Assembly: GCA_026390435.1 (NCBI GenBank)
Contig: JAPLFY010000030.1
Span: forward strand, 62,001 to 126,000
Length of the DNA: 64,000 nt
Reading direction: 5' to 3'
Source: Pseudomonadota bacterium
GTDB taxonomy: Bacteria > Bdellovibrionota_B > Oligoflexia > Oligoflexales > CAIYRB01
Position 1 is the stretch's first letter. Every line of letters starts with the position of its first letter. The notes under the pieces were generated by a model, which saw nothing but the letters and a program-made list of their open reading frames with translations, was not told the origin of the DNA and made no database searches. Below are positions 1 through 8,806 of the stretch, piece by piece. Both the position numbers and the translations under genes were made by a program.

Positions 1-264
1 AGGAATCACCGTCGTCGTATTCGAGGACCGATTGTCTTTAGTATGCGGGGCCGGACCTTTTAACGGCTTCCCCTCATCTTTTTTCCCTGCCGCCTGCTCT
101 CGCTCCGTGGACGCGGCTTCTGCCTCGGTTGACTGAGCGGTTTTAGACGGCGCCGCTGTATTTTCCTCATCAACAATATCGGCGTATGTCGGCGATGACA
201 AAGTGCCCGCTAAAGTGACGAGAATTTCGAGAAAAAATGCTCTAGTTTTCGGACTTATCAACAC
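1..264 (-). CDS. Probable LptA-like periplasmic protein, N-terminal part only
   Basis: This reading frame opens inside the end of lptC and runs off the left edge of the window. A GTG at 262-264, preceded by an AGGTG-type ribosome binding site, starts a peptide with a hydrophobic signal-like segment (FFLEILVTLAGTLSSPTYA), followed by a polar, low-complexity stretch rich in E, A, K and T. No conserved LptA/OstA fold is visible in the part present. The assignment rests on position: directly after lptC and translationally overlapping it by 23 bases, as lptA follows lptC in many Gram-negatives. LptA would bridge LPS across the periplasm. A TTG at 259-261 is an alternative start. Confidence 0.5.
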   Translation of the reverse strand, partial: MLISPKTRAFFLEILVTLAGTLSSPTYADIVDEENTAAPSKTAQSTEAEAASTEREQAAGKKDEGKPLKGPAPHTKDNRSSNTTTVIP

Positions 265-844
265 TCACCTCACCTTTCACCTTCCCGGCCATATTGAGAA
301 TTTGAGTTGCGAGGTTATAAACAAAACCAGAGTCTCCCACGAATACGCGCCCGGGACCCTCTACTCTCACCGGGTGGCTCGAGTGGACTATCTTATCCTC
401 GTTTATGTACTCGGCATAATCCGTGGTTAACAAATGGTCCTTTATCTTGACCTCCACAAAGCCGGTAAGCTCGGCTCTTTCGAGCTCGTTTGCCTGTGTG
501 GGATCGAGCATTTTGGTGAGGCTGCTGGGCTTAAAATAAGCACTGGCTGATTCCGCGCCAATCTCTTCGCGCTCGCCACCTTCGGTGCGACGCTCCCCAC
601 TCACTTCACCCTCGAGGACTACGACATTGGGCTCAAAAAACTCGGCCAAATGGGCATTAAGCCGGGCCTTGAGTGTGTCGCCCTCGTAACGATAGGCGAC
701 AAAATCCTCTAGAACCGCTCGCGGCTCCCTCACGGAGGCCTTATTAATACTTTCCTTCAGCGATCTGGTCTCGTGGGTGGCAAAAATATAGATCGCTAGC
801 ACCAAGCTAAGGACGAATCCAATGATGACCAACTTTTTGCCCAA
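242..844 (-). CDS. lptC: LPS export protein LptC-like
   Basis: Small bitopic membrane protein of about 200 residues: a short basic N-terminus, one membrane helix (VIIGFVLSLVLAIYIFA) and a periplasmic beta-rich domain. This is the architecture of LptC, which docks to the LptBFG transporter and passes LPS to LptA. The open frame extends to a TTG at 872-874. The TTG at 842-844 is preferred because AGGGG lies seven bases upstream and the product then begins MGKKLVIIG, much like known LptC proteins. It lies 80 bases after kdsD and overlaps the lptA-like gene. The sequence is divergent, so the call rests on topology, size and the kdsD-lptC-lptA order. Confidence 0.7.
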   Translation of the reverse strand: MGKKLVIIGFVLSLVLAIYIFATHETRSLKESINKASVREPRAVLEDFVAYRYEGDTLKARLNAHLAEFFEPNVVVLEGEVSGERRTEGGEREEIGAESASAYFKPSSLTKMLDPTQANELERAELTGFVEVKIKDHLLTTDYAEYINEDKIVHSSHPVRVEGPGRVFVGDSGFVYNLATQILNMAGKVKGEVSVDKSEN

Positions 845-924
845 GAACCGACCCCTCGCAGCAGCGGCAGTCAACTCGTGCCACGTTAGCTGTAAAATCT
901 CAATTCTTTCAGCTTACTGGATAG

Positions 925-1932
925 TCAAAGTATTTTCGCTGTCAAAAGATCCTGAAGCCGAACCAACCCGACCAGGGCTCCGTCAGGCTGCTGACTTAAC
1001 ACAAAAAGTCGGCTGATTTTGTAGGTGTTCATCATTGCTACTGCGTCAATAGCCAAAGCTCTGTCGCTTATAGTCTTGGGTGCTGGTGACATCAGCTCGC
1101 GCGCGTTGCATTGCAATGCCGCCGCATCCAGCTTGATGAGAGCTCGTCGAAGATCTCCGTCGGAAATAGCTCCAACCAGGCGGTTCGCCCCGTCGACTAC
1201 TGCAACAATCCCGACATTGTCCTGGGTCACACACTCTAATACGCGGTGGAAATCCGCCGCCTCGTCAACTCTGGGCAGCGTCGAGACTGCATAGAGGTGA
1301 TCGCGCACCATGGACAGGCGTCGCCCGAGACTTCCGCCCGGATGCAGACTTGCGAAGTCTTGGGGCGTAAACCCCCGGGCCTTCATCACAGTCACCGCTA
1401 ACGCATCTCCGATCGCCATAGCTACCGTAGACGAAGACGTGGGCGCTAGGTTAAGTGGATCAGCTTCTCGTGCCACCGATGCGTCGATCAAATAATTTGC
1501 TAATTGGCCGAGACTCGACTCGGGGCGACCCGTCAGCGCGATGATAGGAACGCCGATGCGTCGTGCAAACCGAGCAACCTCAAGGACCTCGTGAGTTTCG
1601 CCCCCGTAAGCTATGGCGAGTAAACAGTCTCCAGCTTGGAATACGCCAAAGTCACCATGCAGTGCTTCTGATGGGTGCAGAAACATCGCGGACGTCCCCG
1701 TCGAGGACAGGGTCGCTGCTACCTTCCGAGCAACATGACCGGACTTGCCGAGTCCGGTGACGATCACCTTTCCCTTGCTTGCTAGAATCACCTGCGACGC
1801 CGCGACGAAACTTTCGCCAATGCGCTGCGCCGCAGCCTTGAGGGCATCCGCCTCGGCCAATAAAACCGCTTCGGCCCAGGTCTTCATGTCATTGATTTGA
1901 GTTTTGATTTGCAAATCAGCGCAATTACTCAT
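925..1932 (-). CDS. kdsD: D-arabinose 5-phosphate isomerase
   Basis: Converts D-ribulose 5-phosphate to D-arabinose 5-phosphate, the first step towards Kdo of LPS inner core. The 335-residue protein has the KdsD layout: an N-terminal SIS domain (roughly 40-180) with the GLGKSG sugar-phosphate loop near residue 60 and the conserved [10 protein letters not shown] segment near 200, then two CBS domains (about 215-335). Its ATG overlaps the pyrG stop as ATGA, so the two are probably translationally coupled. lptC follows on the same strand. kdsC, often found between kdsD and lptC in Proteobacteria, is absent here. Confidence 0.95.
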   Translation of the reverse strand: MSNCADLQIKTQINDMKTWAEAVLLAEADALKAAAQRIGESFVAASQVILASKGKVIVTGLGKSGHVARKVAATLSSTGTSAMFLHPSEALHGDFGVFQAGDCLLAIAYGGETHEVLEVARFARRIGVPIIALTGRPESSLGQLANYLIDASVAREADPLNLAPTSSSTVAMAIGDALAVTVMKARGFTPQDFASLHPGGSLGRRLSMVRDHLYAVSTLPRVDEAADFHRVLECVTQDNVGIVAVVDGANRLVGAISDGDLRRALIKLDAAALQCNARELMSPAPKTISDRALAIDAVAMMNTYKISRLFVLSQQPDGALVGLVRLQDLLTAKIL

Positions 1933-3551
1933 GTGAAGCGTTTCTGATGAAAGTTCAGAGCAGCTCGCACCAATTCCCGAAATAGTGGGTGCGGGCTCAT
2001 GGGCTTACTTTTCAATTCGGGATGAAACTGACACGACACAAACCAGGGGTGGTCGGTAAGCTCCATTAATTCTACTAGGCTGCCATCTGGAGACAAACCG
2101 CTGAAAACAACGCCATGCTCGGCAAAAGCTGCGCGGTAGTCGTTGTTAAACTCAAAGCGATGACGGTGGCGTTCCGAAACTACCTCGTCATTATATGCCT
2201 GCCTAGCCTTCGAATTAGCCTTAAGCACACACGGGTAGCCACCAAGGCGCATGGTTCCACCCTTTTTGGTGACTGCCTTTTGATCTTCCATAATGTGGAT
2301 GATCAAATCTTTCGACTTCGGGTCGAACTCCTGACTATTAGCGTTTGTTAGGCCGAGCTTATTTCTAGCAAACTCAATTGCCGCTAATTGCATCCCCAGA
2401 CAGATGCCGAAGAACGGCTTATTACTTCTTCTCAGATAATGAATCGCGGCCATTTTACCTTCTACGCCACGTTCGCCAAAACCACCTGGTACAACAACTC
2501 CGTCACAGCTATCGAGTAGATCTGCGACATTGCTTTCATTCACCTCGGAGGCGTCAAATAAAGCTATTTCGACCCTCGCGTGATTGAAAATACCTGCATG
2601 AATTAAAGATTCCGTAATCGACTTATAAGAATCCCAAACATTGACGTATTTACCAACAATGCCGATCTTTACCGAATGGCGGGGATGATCAAGAGAATCG
2701 ACAATCGCATGCCACTGGGACAGGTTGGGGGCGCCAGTCCAAATATTCAGGCGGTCGACAACCACTTGGTCGAATCCCTGATCGTGCAAAATAACTGGTA
2801 ACTTATAAATACTATCAACGTCCTGCGCTTCAAATACACATTCTGGTTTGACGTTGCAAAATAGGGCGATTTTTCGTTTAAGGTCCTTCGAAATCGGCTG
2901 GTCTGACCTGCACACCAGAAGATTTGGCTGAATGCCTATTTGCCGGAGTTCCTTGACCGAGTGCTGGGTCGGCTTAGTCTTCAACTCCCGAGCAGCTTTA
3001 ATGTAAGGAACCAACGTCAAATGTATATAGAGCACATTCTCGTCGCCTAAATCGTAGCGAATCTGACGAATGGCCTCTAGGAAGGGCAGCCCCTCGATAT
3101 CGCCCACGGTGCCACCGATCTCGACTATTGCGATGTCAGCATCGGCCGCGACCTTATAGATATTCTCTTTAATCTGGTCGGTGATATGGGGGATGACTTG
3201 TACCGTTCCCCCCAAATAATCGCCGCGGCGCTCCTTACCAAGGACCGCATCGTACACCTGCCCAGCCGAGAAACTGTTCTGCCTCGTCAAAATCGCCGAG
3301 GTAAAACGCTCGTAATGGCCGATGTCCAAGTCTGTCTCGGCGCCGTCCTCGGTGACAAACACCTCCCCATGCTGGAAGGGGTTCATCGTGCCTGGGTCGA
3401 CGTTGATGTAGGGGTCGGCCTTCATCAGGGTGACCTTAAGTCCACGGGTCTCTAATAAAGCGCCGCAACTTGCCGCAACAATACCCTTGCCTAGCGAAGA
3501 CACCACGCCACCCGTAACAAAAATAAACTTGGTCCGATTTCGGCTTTTCAT
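1929..3551 (-). CDS. pyrG: CTP synthase (glutamine-hydrolysing)
   Basis: Makes CTP from UTP, ATP and glutamine. The protein begins [19 protein letters not shown], the standard N-terminus of the synthetase domain. The class I glutamine amidotransferase domain follows with the nucleophile-elbow motif FGICLGMQ (Cys) and FHPE (His, Glu) near the C-terminus. At 540 residues it has normal family length. The frame is open for a further 55 codons upstream, but that stretch does not resemble the family, and the ATG at 3549-3551 has a GAGG about seven bases ahead. It is the first gene of the minus-strand group pyrG-kdsD-lptC-lptA and diverges from the lipoprotein gene at 3792. Confidence 0.97.
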   Translation of the reverse strand: MKSRNRTKFIFVTGGVVSSLGKGIVAASCGALLETRGLKVTLMKADPYINVDPGTMNPFQHGEVFVTEDGAETDLDIGHYERFTSAILTRQNSFSAGQVYDAVLGKERRGDYLGGTVQVIPHITDQIKENIYKVAADADIAIVEIGGTVGDIEGLPFLEAIRQIRYDLGDENVLYIHLTLVPYIKAARELKTKPTQHSVKELRQIGIQPNLLVCRSDQPISKDLKRKIALFCNVKPECVFEAQDVDSIYKLPVILHDQGFDQVVVDRLNIWTGAPNLSQWHAIVDSLDHPRHSVKIGIVGKYVNVWDSYKSITESLIHAGIFNHARVEIALFDASEVNESNVADLLDSCDGVVVPGGFGERGVEGKMAAIHYLRRSNKPFFGICLGMQLAAIEFARNKLGLTNANSQEFDPKSKDLIIHIMEDQKAVTKKGGTMRLGGYPCVLKANSKARQAYNDEVVSERHRHRFEFNNDYRAAFAEHGVVFSGLSPDGSLVELMELTDHPWFVSCQFHPELKSKPMSPHPLFRELVRAALNFHQKRFT

Positions 3552-3791
3552 CAACGCCTCAAAACTGGTTTTGTTAAGGATATCAGGTGGTTGCGAGCGT
3601 AGTTTTGCTACTGCTGGACGGATCTTGATCCTAGTGCCGGGTGGGCCGTTGGTCAAGAACGAAAGCGCGGTAATCTGGCGATATAACCCCCGGGATACGC
3701 TGCTTGATCCGCGCACGTCTTTGCCCCGATTCTACCTTGCCAGCCCATAGTCTGTTAAAATCAATATCAATCCACCAATCACAGGCCTTAG

Positions 3792-4988
3792 ATGAATCAT
3801 CGCAGCCATTCGAGCTTAGTTTCTCGGCGCCAGCGCAGCTTAGCCTTGGCAGCACTGCCGTTATTCACAGCTTGCCATTTAGTTAAGACACGAATCTCCG
3901 ATCAACGACCCGCCGTCCAAAATAGCACCTTAGTCAGCAATAGTGTCTTCATCGACAGAGTGGGCAACGGTGACACCGCCAAGGTGCAGTTCAAAACCAA
4001 CGCAAATGCGGTCTGCCGAATTTCGATTTACTCGCAGGACCCTAACAAAACGCCAAACGAAGCCAACCCAATCGTCACGCCATGCTCCAACCCTGAGCAA
4101 CCCCGCCAAATATTTCTCGAGAGAATCGCTGGACTCCGTCAAGACACCCTTTACTATCTAAATATTTATACCTGGATTCCGCCACAAACCGAAAAAGAAG
4201 CGATACCGGTAAAGGTCCGCGAGACGGCGGACATCCCTAGCATGATAAACGGAGACGCCAACGCGACGTTCCGCGACCTTTTAGTCGCTCGCTTAGATAT
4301 CCCCCTAATGACCGCCGAGGTGTTTCACCACAAATCATCTGAGCCTATTGCTGCTGCCACGGTAAAGACGCAGCTGATGCAGCCCCTAGGCTGTCATCAA
4401 GGTCTTCCAAACCTACCGACCAATTTCCGCTCCGCCGATCCCGACATTGGGGTTCAGAACCTATCAACGCGCGATTTTGCGGCCAGTAATGCCAGACCAC
4501 ATCCCGAGAATCCAGGGCGACTGCAGCTAATTTACCCGACCATGAACAACGGCATGAATCAGTGGACTCTGATTTATCAGTCTGGCGGCAAAGACGTCTC
4601 TGTCCCGATCCAACCCGTAAACCAACTAGTAAGTTTGGAGATGGAGTCTACCACCATCACCAGCTTTGAGACTCCGCAACTAATCAGAAACCCCGACACG
4701 ACTCCACTGGATCCAGCAAAACCGCTGAAGTTTTCCTGGACCGTGGCCAACACTCTACTAGATCCTTCTTATATGGTAGTTCAAATCGGAAATCTCCAGA
4801 GTCCTAACGCCGTTTACTGCGTTTTTAACGCAAATAGCGGTAACGGCACCATTGACGCAAATTTCATTCAAGGACTAGAAGACGGTCCTCAGACCCTCCA
4901 GGCTCGGCTAATCACCAACCAACTGTGGGTCAAAGACGGCTGGCTTATCACTATCACTGACTGGCGCTCCGGGCGGGTATCTAAATGA
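3792..4988 (+). CDS. Unidentified secreted lipoprotein, fibronectin-III-like N-terminal region
   Basis: I do not recognise this 398-residue protein. The N-terminus is basic, then hydrophobic, and ends LPLFTAC, an acceptable though imperfect lipobox, so it is probably a lipoprotein. Residues about 45-140 show alternating strands and a DTLYYLNIYTW segment like the late strands of a fibronectin type III domain. The rest is beta-rich, proline- and asparagine-rich, with no catalytic motif. Its TGA overlaps the ATG of the next gene (ATGA), so it is very probably made together with the outer-membrane protein that follows. AGG lies seven bases before the ATG. Confidence 0.75.
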   Translation: MNHRSHSSLVSRRQRSLALAALPLFTACHLVKTRISDQRPAVQNSTLVSNSVFIDRVGNGDTAKVQFKTNANAVCRISIYSQDPNKTPNEANPIVTPCSNPEQPRQIFLERIAGLRQDTLYYLNIYTWIPPQTEKEAIPVKVRETADIPSMINGDANATFRDLLVARLDIPLMTAEVFHHKSSEPIAAATVKTQLMQPLGCHQGLPNLPTNFRSADPDIGVQNLSTRDFAASNARPHPENPGRLQLIYPTMNNGMNQWTLIYQSGGKDVSVPIQPVNQLVSLEMESTTITSFETPQLIRNPDTTPLDPAKPLKFSWTVANTLLDPSYMVVQIGNLQSPNAVYCVFNANSGNGTIDANFIQGLEDGPQTLQARLITNQLWVKDGWLITITDWRSGRVSK

Positions 4989-6076
4989 AGTTTTTTTGCC
5001 GTTTTTTTATTACTACGTTTACACTTTCACTGCTGATTATTGAGCCTAGTGCTAATGCGGCGACGATCAATGCTATTAGCAGCAAAAAGGGCATGGTCTC
5101 GCTCAAGACCTCAGCCGACGAGACCTTCAAGGCTAAAGACAAGGTGTGTATTTTCGCAAAAAATCAAGAAAAGCTCGCTTGTGGCGGCGTCTTAAAAGTT
5201 AAAGATGAATCCAAACTGATTATGAGGGTCGCTGATCCACAAGAGTTGGCTAAGCTAAAAAAGGGATCTAGCGTTACGCTAAAAGCAGACTCGTCCACTG
5301 AGGGCGATGACTCGCCCAGCGACAGTTCCGCCAAGATGACCAACACCAAGTCTAAACGCTCACCATTTCGACTAGCTATTGGCTGGGATTCATCCCTTTT
5401 ACCCTTCTCGTATAATCAAATTTCCTATTTACCACCGGAAACAACTCCTCCGACCACCTTGTGGCAGTCCACCAAAGCGGTGTCAGCTGGATTGATTCCA
5501 CCTCCGTACCTAGGGATCACCGCCGACATCGGCATCCCCATTGGCGCGCGAGGCGTTTCGCTAGGGCTTCGTTACCAGGTTTTTCAACCTAGCCTGGTCT
5601 CATCTAATTACGACCCGACAACCTTCGAGCCCTATGTCAGCACCGAGGTTAAGGCGAAGGCCATCGGTTTCTGGGCCGATTTTCTCGCCATTCGCAAGCA
5701 GCTATCAAAAAGGTTCGCACTCAACATTCTAAGCGGCCTAGACTTTGATTCGGTAGCCGTTAGCGTTGCCGCGACCAAGCTTACCGATGGCCCTCCGGCA
5801 ACGTCTGCGCCCCTTGTCACAGCTGAAGGTAAACTAAGCATTATTTCTCTGCGAGCCGGCGCGCGAGCGGACATCAAATTGTTTTCTGTCGTCGGGGTTT
5901 CACTTGGCGCGACCGCATTAATTCCGTTAGTCGCCCAAAACACTCTGACAGCCAATTTCGCCGACGGAGAGGGAAGGGACTTGGAAGATCCCATCATTGA
6001 TCTCAAAACATCTTTAGGTTTAAAAAAGAAGTCCTTCGGCATCGAAGCCCTGATAACCACATATATCAGCTTCTAA
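4985..6076 (+). CDS. Unidentified outer-membrane protein with N-terminal small beta domain
   Basis: This 363-residue protein has a clear signal peptide (hydrophobic run ending SANA-A near residue 26). Residues about 27-100 look like a small all-beta domain with repeated KG/KD turns (KGMVSL, AKDKVCIF, KKGSSVTLK). A charged, serine-rich linker follows, then about 240 residues of alternating amphipathic strands ending in phenylalanine (TTYISF), the usual last residue of an outer-membrane beta barrel. No family was recognised. It is translationally coupled to the preceding lipoprotein; a lipoprotein/barrel pair suggests a surface or envelope complex, but that is inference. Confidence 0.75.
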   Translation: MKFFCRFFITTFTLSLLIIEPSANAATINAISSKKGMVSLKTSADETFKAKDKVCIFAKNQEKLACGGVLKVKDESKLIMRVADPQELAKLKKGSSVTLKADSSTEGDDSPSDSSAKMTNTKSKRSPFRLAIGWDSSLLPFSYNQISYLPPETTPPTTLWQSTKAVSAGLIPPPYLGITADIGIPIGARGVSLGLRYQVFQPSLVSSNYDPTTFEPYVSTEVKAKAIGFWADFLAIRKQLSKRFALNILSGLDFDSVAVSVAATKLTDGPPATSAPLVTAEGKLSIISLRAGARADIKLFSVVGVSLGATALIPLVAQNTLTANFADGEGRDLEDPIIDLKTSLGLKKKSFGIEALITTYISF

Positions 6077-6572
6077 AAACCCAGAGACCGAAATACCTAC
6101 CGGTACATTCGCACGTAGCCTGTGCGACTACTCGGCAACTCAAAAACACTGAAAGCTAGCACTGTCTCAAGCGTCGGCAAGACGTTTATTGCGCGAGTAC
6201 GCCCGGGCCAATTTTGGCATGTGTGCAGCTCCGAAAATTACGCAGTGACCAGTACAATTCAAACCGATTTCGGTTTAAACTTTAGAACATCGGCATCATT
6301 TTTGGGGAATTACCAAGGAGACCGGGCTGGCTTTTCGCCTGAGGCGAGGTCCGCGTTGATTTGCAGTAGGCCCAGATAATGATTCTGGAATTTAAGGATT
6401 TGCCAATAAATGCCTGGGTGCGGGCATTGGTGATTTGGTATTTTGCAAAATACGCTAATTATCGAAACTTGGACCATACGGTACAAACTAAGCGGTACAA
6501 ACGGAATGCCTGACTTCATTCAATTGAGCAAAGAATGCACAAAAAAGCGTAGGAAGGAATTGCCCACACAAA
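6077..6572 (+). other. Intergenic region between convergent genes
   Basis: About 500 bases between the stop of the outer-membrane protein and the stop of the FAD oxidoreductase. Only short frames without ribosome binding sites or coding character are present. It holds a perfect 16-base palindrome GTATTTTGCAAAATAC (6438-6453), an AAACCG/CGGTTT hairpin near 6262, and a direct repeat of CGGTACAAAC (6479-6488 and 6493-6502, period 14). No terminator with a T-run and no RNA gene was recognised. Confidence 0.6.
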
Positions 6573-7700
6573 TCAGGAACCGCGCAAATGATCCACAGGG
6601 TATGGAAAAGCTGTGGATAGAGCTGTGGAGTTGTCCATTAACCTGGCTAAATTGTTAGCAAAAAGATGACCAAGCTGTAATCCATTCTTATAGAACCCGA
6701 GCGCCAGCCAAAGACGATGAGAGGGAAAACCAGGGAAAAAAACCGAGCCAATCCCTGGCATTCGATTCTTAAAACGCCCCCGAACACCCCAAACAGTCCG
6801 GTAGCTGTCGAATTTGATGAATCTTTGAGCATCTTGACGTAGGAAGGTGGCCGTTTCAGGGCAGGGGCTGCATTTCAAAAGATCAGATTGACGTCGAGAG
6901 CTAGAACCGGCGCGCAGAATACCGTCATGAACGACGTAATTCATTTTTCCGACTTTCAGATTCAACGAATCAACGCCGAAAAGCTGAGCAATCAAAGTTT
7001 CACCCTCGACTGGCTCTTGAGATATGCCAGGAATGCCAGAATTAACTAGGACCTGATTGCTAAAAATTCCGGCCGCTAAAACCGCCTCAGAAACTCGAAG
7101 ACCATGCCCAGCAAGCCTTAGCTCGAGACCACCGTCCACCTGCGGGACCACTGCATCAACTACATCATCCAAAAAAAGCGTACCTTGCCGCCGAAGCAAG
7201 GCCTCTAGCGCCTCCAAACATTGCTCGGGGTCGAACCAAAGATCGCGGTAATAGTGATAGGCCCCAAGCGACTGGGACGTAAATTGCTCGTGCCGAGGAA
7301 AGCGGGCCTTTAACCACTGCTGCTCAACGACTTTAGCGTCGCGACAGCCTGTGAATTGCCTGTGGAAAACTCGCTCCCGAACGTAGCGATACTCATCGAC
7401 ATCAGTAAACGGCTCGAAAGCACCCGTAAAACTTCGCGCTATTGGTCGCTCAGACTCCCGCTCTAGCTTATCTAACCAGGCCTCCAGGCCTCTGTGAGCG
7501 GCAATCTTTAGAGCAAAAAAGGGGTTTTGCGCTGAAATATTCCCCTTTAGGTTAGAGGTCCCCACCGCAGCTCGGCTTGCTGTGCCGTGCAGGGCTTGAG
7601 GCCCAATCACTGTAACCTGCCAACCTTGCTCAACAAGGGCCTGTGCCACGCACAGACCAATGATGCCGCGACCGATGACAGCTACCTCGCGCCTATTCAT
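6573..7700 (-). CDS. FAD-dependent oxidoreductase of the D-amino-acid oxidase (DAO) family
   Basis: The 375-residue protein starts with an FAD-binding Rossmann motif (VAVIGRGIIGLCVAQALVEQG) and continues as a DAO-type flavoprotein, with a GTSNLKG segment near residue 50 and a C-terminal GFYKNGLQLG segment in the place of the second flavin contact. These enzymes oxidise amines or secondary amino acids; the substrate cannot be read from the sequence. The gene is the last of the long minus-strand run that begins at dnaA, 40 bases after the serine hydrolase. It is followed by a 500-base non-coding gap. No signal peptide is seen. Confidence 0.8.
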   Translation of the reverse strand: MNRREVAVIGRGIIGLCVAQALVEQGWQVTVIGPQALHGTASRAAVGTSNLKGNISAQNPFFALKIAAHRGLEAWLDKLERESERPIARSFTGAFEPFTDVDEYRYVRERVFHRQFTGCRDAKVVEQQWLKARFPRHEQFTSQSLGAYHYYRDLWFDPEQCLEALEALLRRQGTLFLDDVVDAVVPQVDGGLELRLAGHGLRVSEAVLAAGIFSNQVLVNSGIPGISQEPVEGETLIAQLFGVDSLNLKVGKMNYVVHDGILRAGSSSRRQSDLLKCSPCPETATFLRQDAQRFIKFDSYRTVWGVRGRFKNRMPGIGSVFFPGFPSHRLWLALGFYKNGLQLGHLFANNLARLMDNSTALSTAFPYPVDHLRGS

Positions 7701-7740
7701 AGCGTGTTCACGATATTAAAAGTCCTGAGAATACAGGGTT

Positions 7741-8799
7741 CTACGTGTTGCGGGCGAGTTCCGACAAGACCTCTCGCCGCATCTGAGCAATCCCAGGCTG
7801 GTTGCGCCCGCTGATTACCCGATTGGTGAGCAACATGGCATACTCCTGGGTCTCAGGCCAGAGCCAAAAACCCACGCCGGTAAAGCCCCAATGCCCGATC
7901 GCAGCACCTGCACCGAACGGACTGGAACTTGGGTCGGCGCCCTGTCTCCAGCCCTGCAAACTAGCATTTGGCGGTTCAGATACCGGCAACAACCTCGCGG
8001 CGGCGTTCGCGCTCAAGAGCGTTTTCCCTACTTGAGACGCTGCTAGCGCGCCCAAAAATCTAGCGATCGCTGGGCCCGTGCCGAAAACCCCAGCATGACC
8101 AGCGACTCCGCCTAGACTCGCACAGTTTTCATCGTGAACTTCACCGCAAAGCGCGCGCTGCCTAATAGAACAAAACCCCGTTGGCACTATTCGCAACGTA
8201 CTAAATTTATTGCCGACAAACTCTAGGTCAAGATCTGATAGCGCCAACTCCCGACGCAAAAAATCTGCAAACAATTTATCTAGGTCTTGTTCATAAATCT
8301 TCTCTAAAACATAGCCCAGAAGAATAAAGCCAACGTCGCTATAAACATCGCCTTGTTTTTCATTGATTACAGAAGCCGTTCGATTAAGAACATCGAAAAT
8401 TCGCTGTGAGCGAAAAAACTGGTCGGCAAGTTCTGCAGATTTTCTCTTACCTAAATTGCAAATCCAAAAATTACGCCATGCGGGTAATCCTGATTTGTGT
8501 GCGAGTAAATCCGAAATTTTTAGATTATTCAAACGATCATCTAAACCTGACACCCGCCCATCCAACCAATCGCCGACCGTTCCCTCGGCAGGCAAACCAC
8601 GACGAATAATCGCAGCGAAAACAAGAGCGGTGGTAACTAGGGCTTTGGTCAAACTCGCCAAATCAAACACATCTCTGCCCTCTGGCAGATGAGCGTACTC
8701 AACTAATGGAGTCTGATTGCTGATAGATCCGCGCGCACAATAGGCGTGAGTGAAGAGTTTATTTTGCAAATGGTGCTGGAAAATAGACGCTAAACTCAT
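7741..8799 (-). CDS. Serine hydrolase of the beta-lactamase / penicillin-binding protein-like family
   Basis: The three active-site motifs of the class C beta-lactamase/esterase superfamily are visible in 352 residues: SLTK (Ser49, Lys52), YSD in place of YxN (YSDVGFILLGYVLEK), and HWGFTG (HxG) near residue 300. There is no signal peptide, so a cytoplasmic esterase or peptidase is more likely than a periplasmic antibiotic-degrading enzyme. It starts seven bases after the gatB stop and lies in the dnaA-to-oxidoreductase run, so it is probably co-transcribed with gatCAB. The substrate is unknown. Confidence 0.85.
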   Translation of the reverse strand: MSLASIFQHHLQNKLFTHAYCARGSISNQTPLVEYAHLPEGRDVFDLASLTKALVTTALVFAAIIRRGLPAEGTVGDWLDGRVSGLDDRLNNLKISDLLAHKSGLPAWRNFWICNLGKRKSAELADQFFRSQRIFDVLNRTASVINEKQGDVYSDVGFILLGYVLEKIYEQDLDKLFADFLRRELALSDLDLEFVGNKFSTLRIVPTGFCSIRQRALCGEVHDENCASLGGVAGHAGVFGTGPAIARFLGALAASQVGKTLLSANAAARLLPVSEPPNASLQGWRQGADPSSSPFGAGAAIGHWGFTGVGFWLWPETQEYAMLLTNRVISGRNQPGIAQMRREVLSELARNT

Positions 8800-8806
8800 G
8801 CCTCTG

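Noticed and set aside
3552-3716. N-terminal extension of CTP synthase
   Set aside because: The extra 55 codons are unlike any CTP synthase, whereas the ATG at 3551 has a ribosome binding site and gives the standard N-terminus.
6122-6379. Plus-strand frame of 85 codons in the gap after the outer-membrane protein
   Set aside because: No family features and poor start context.
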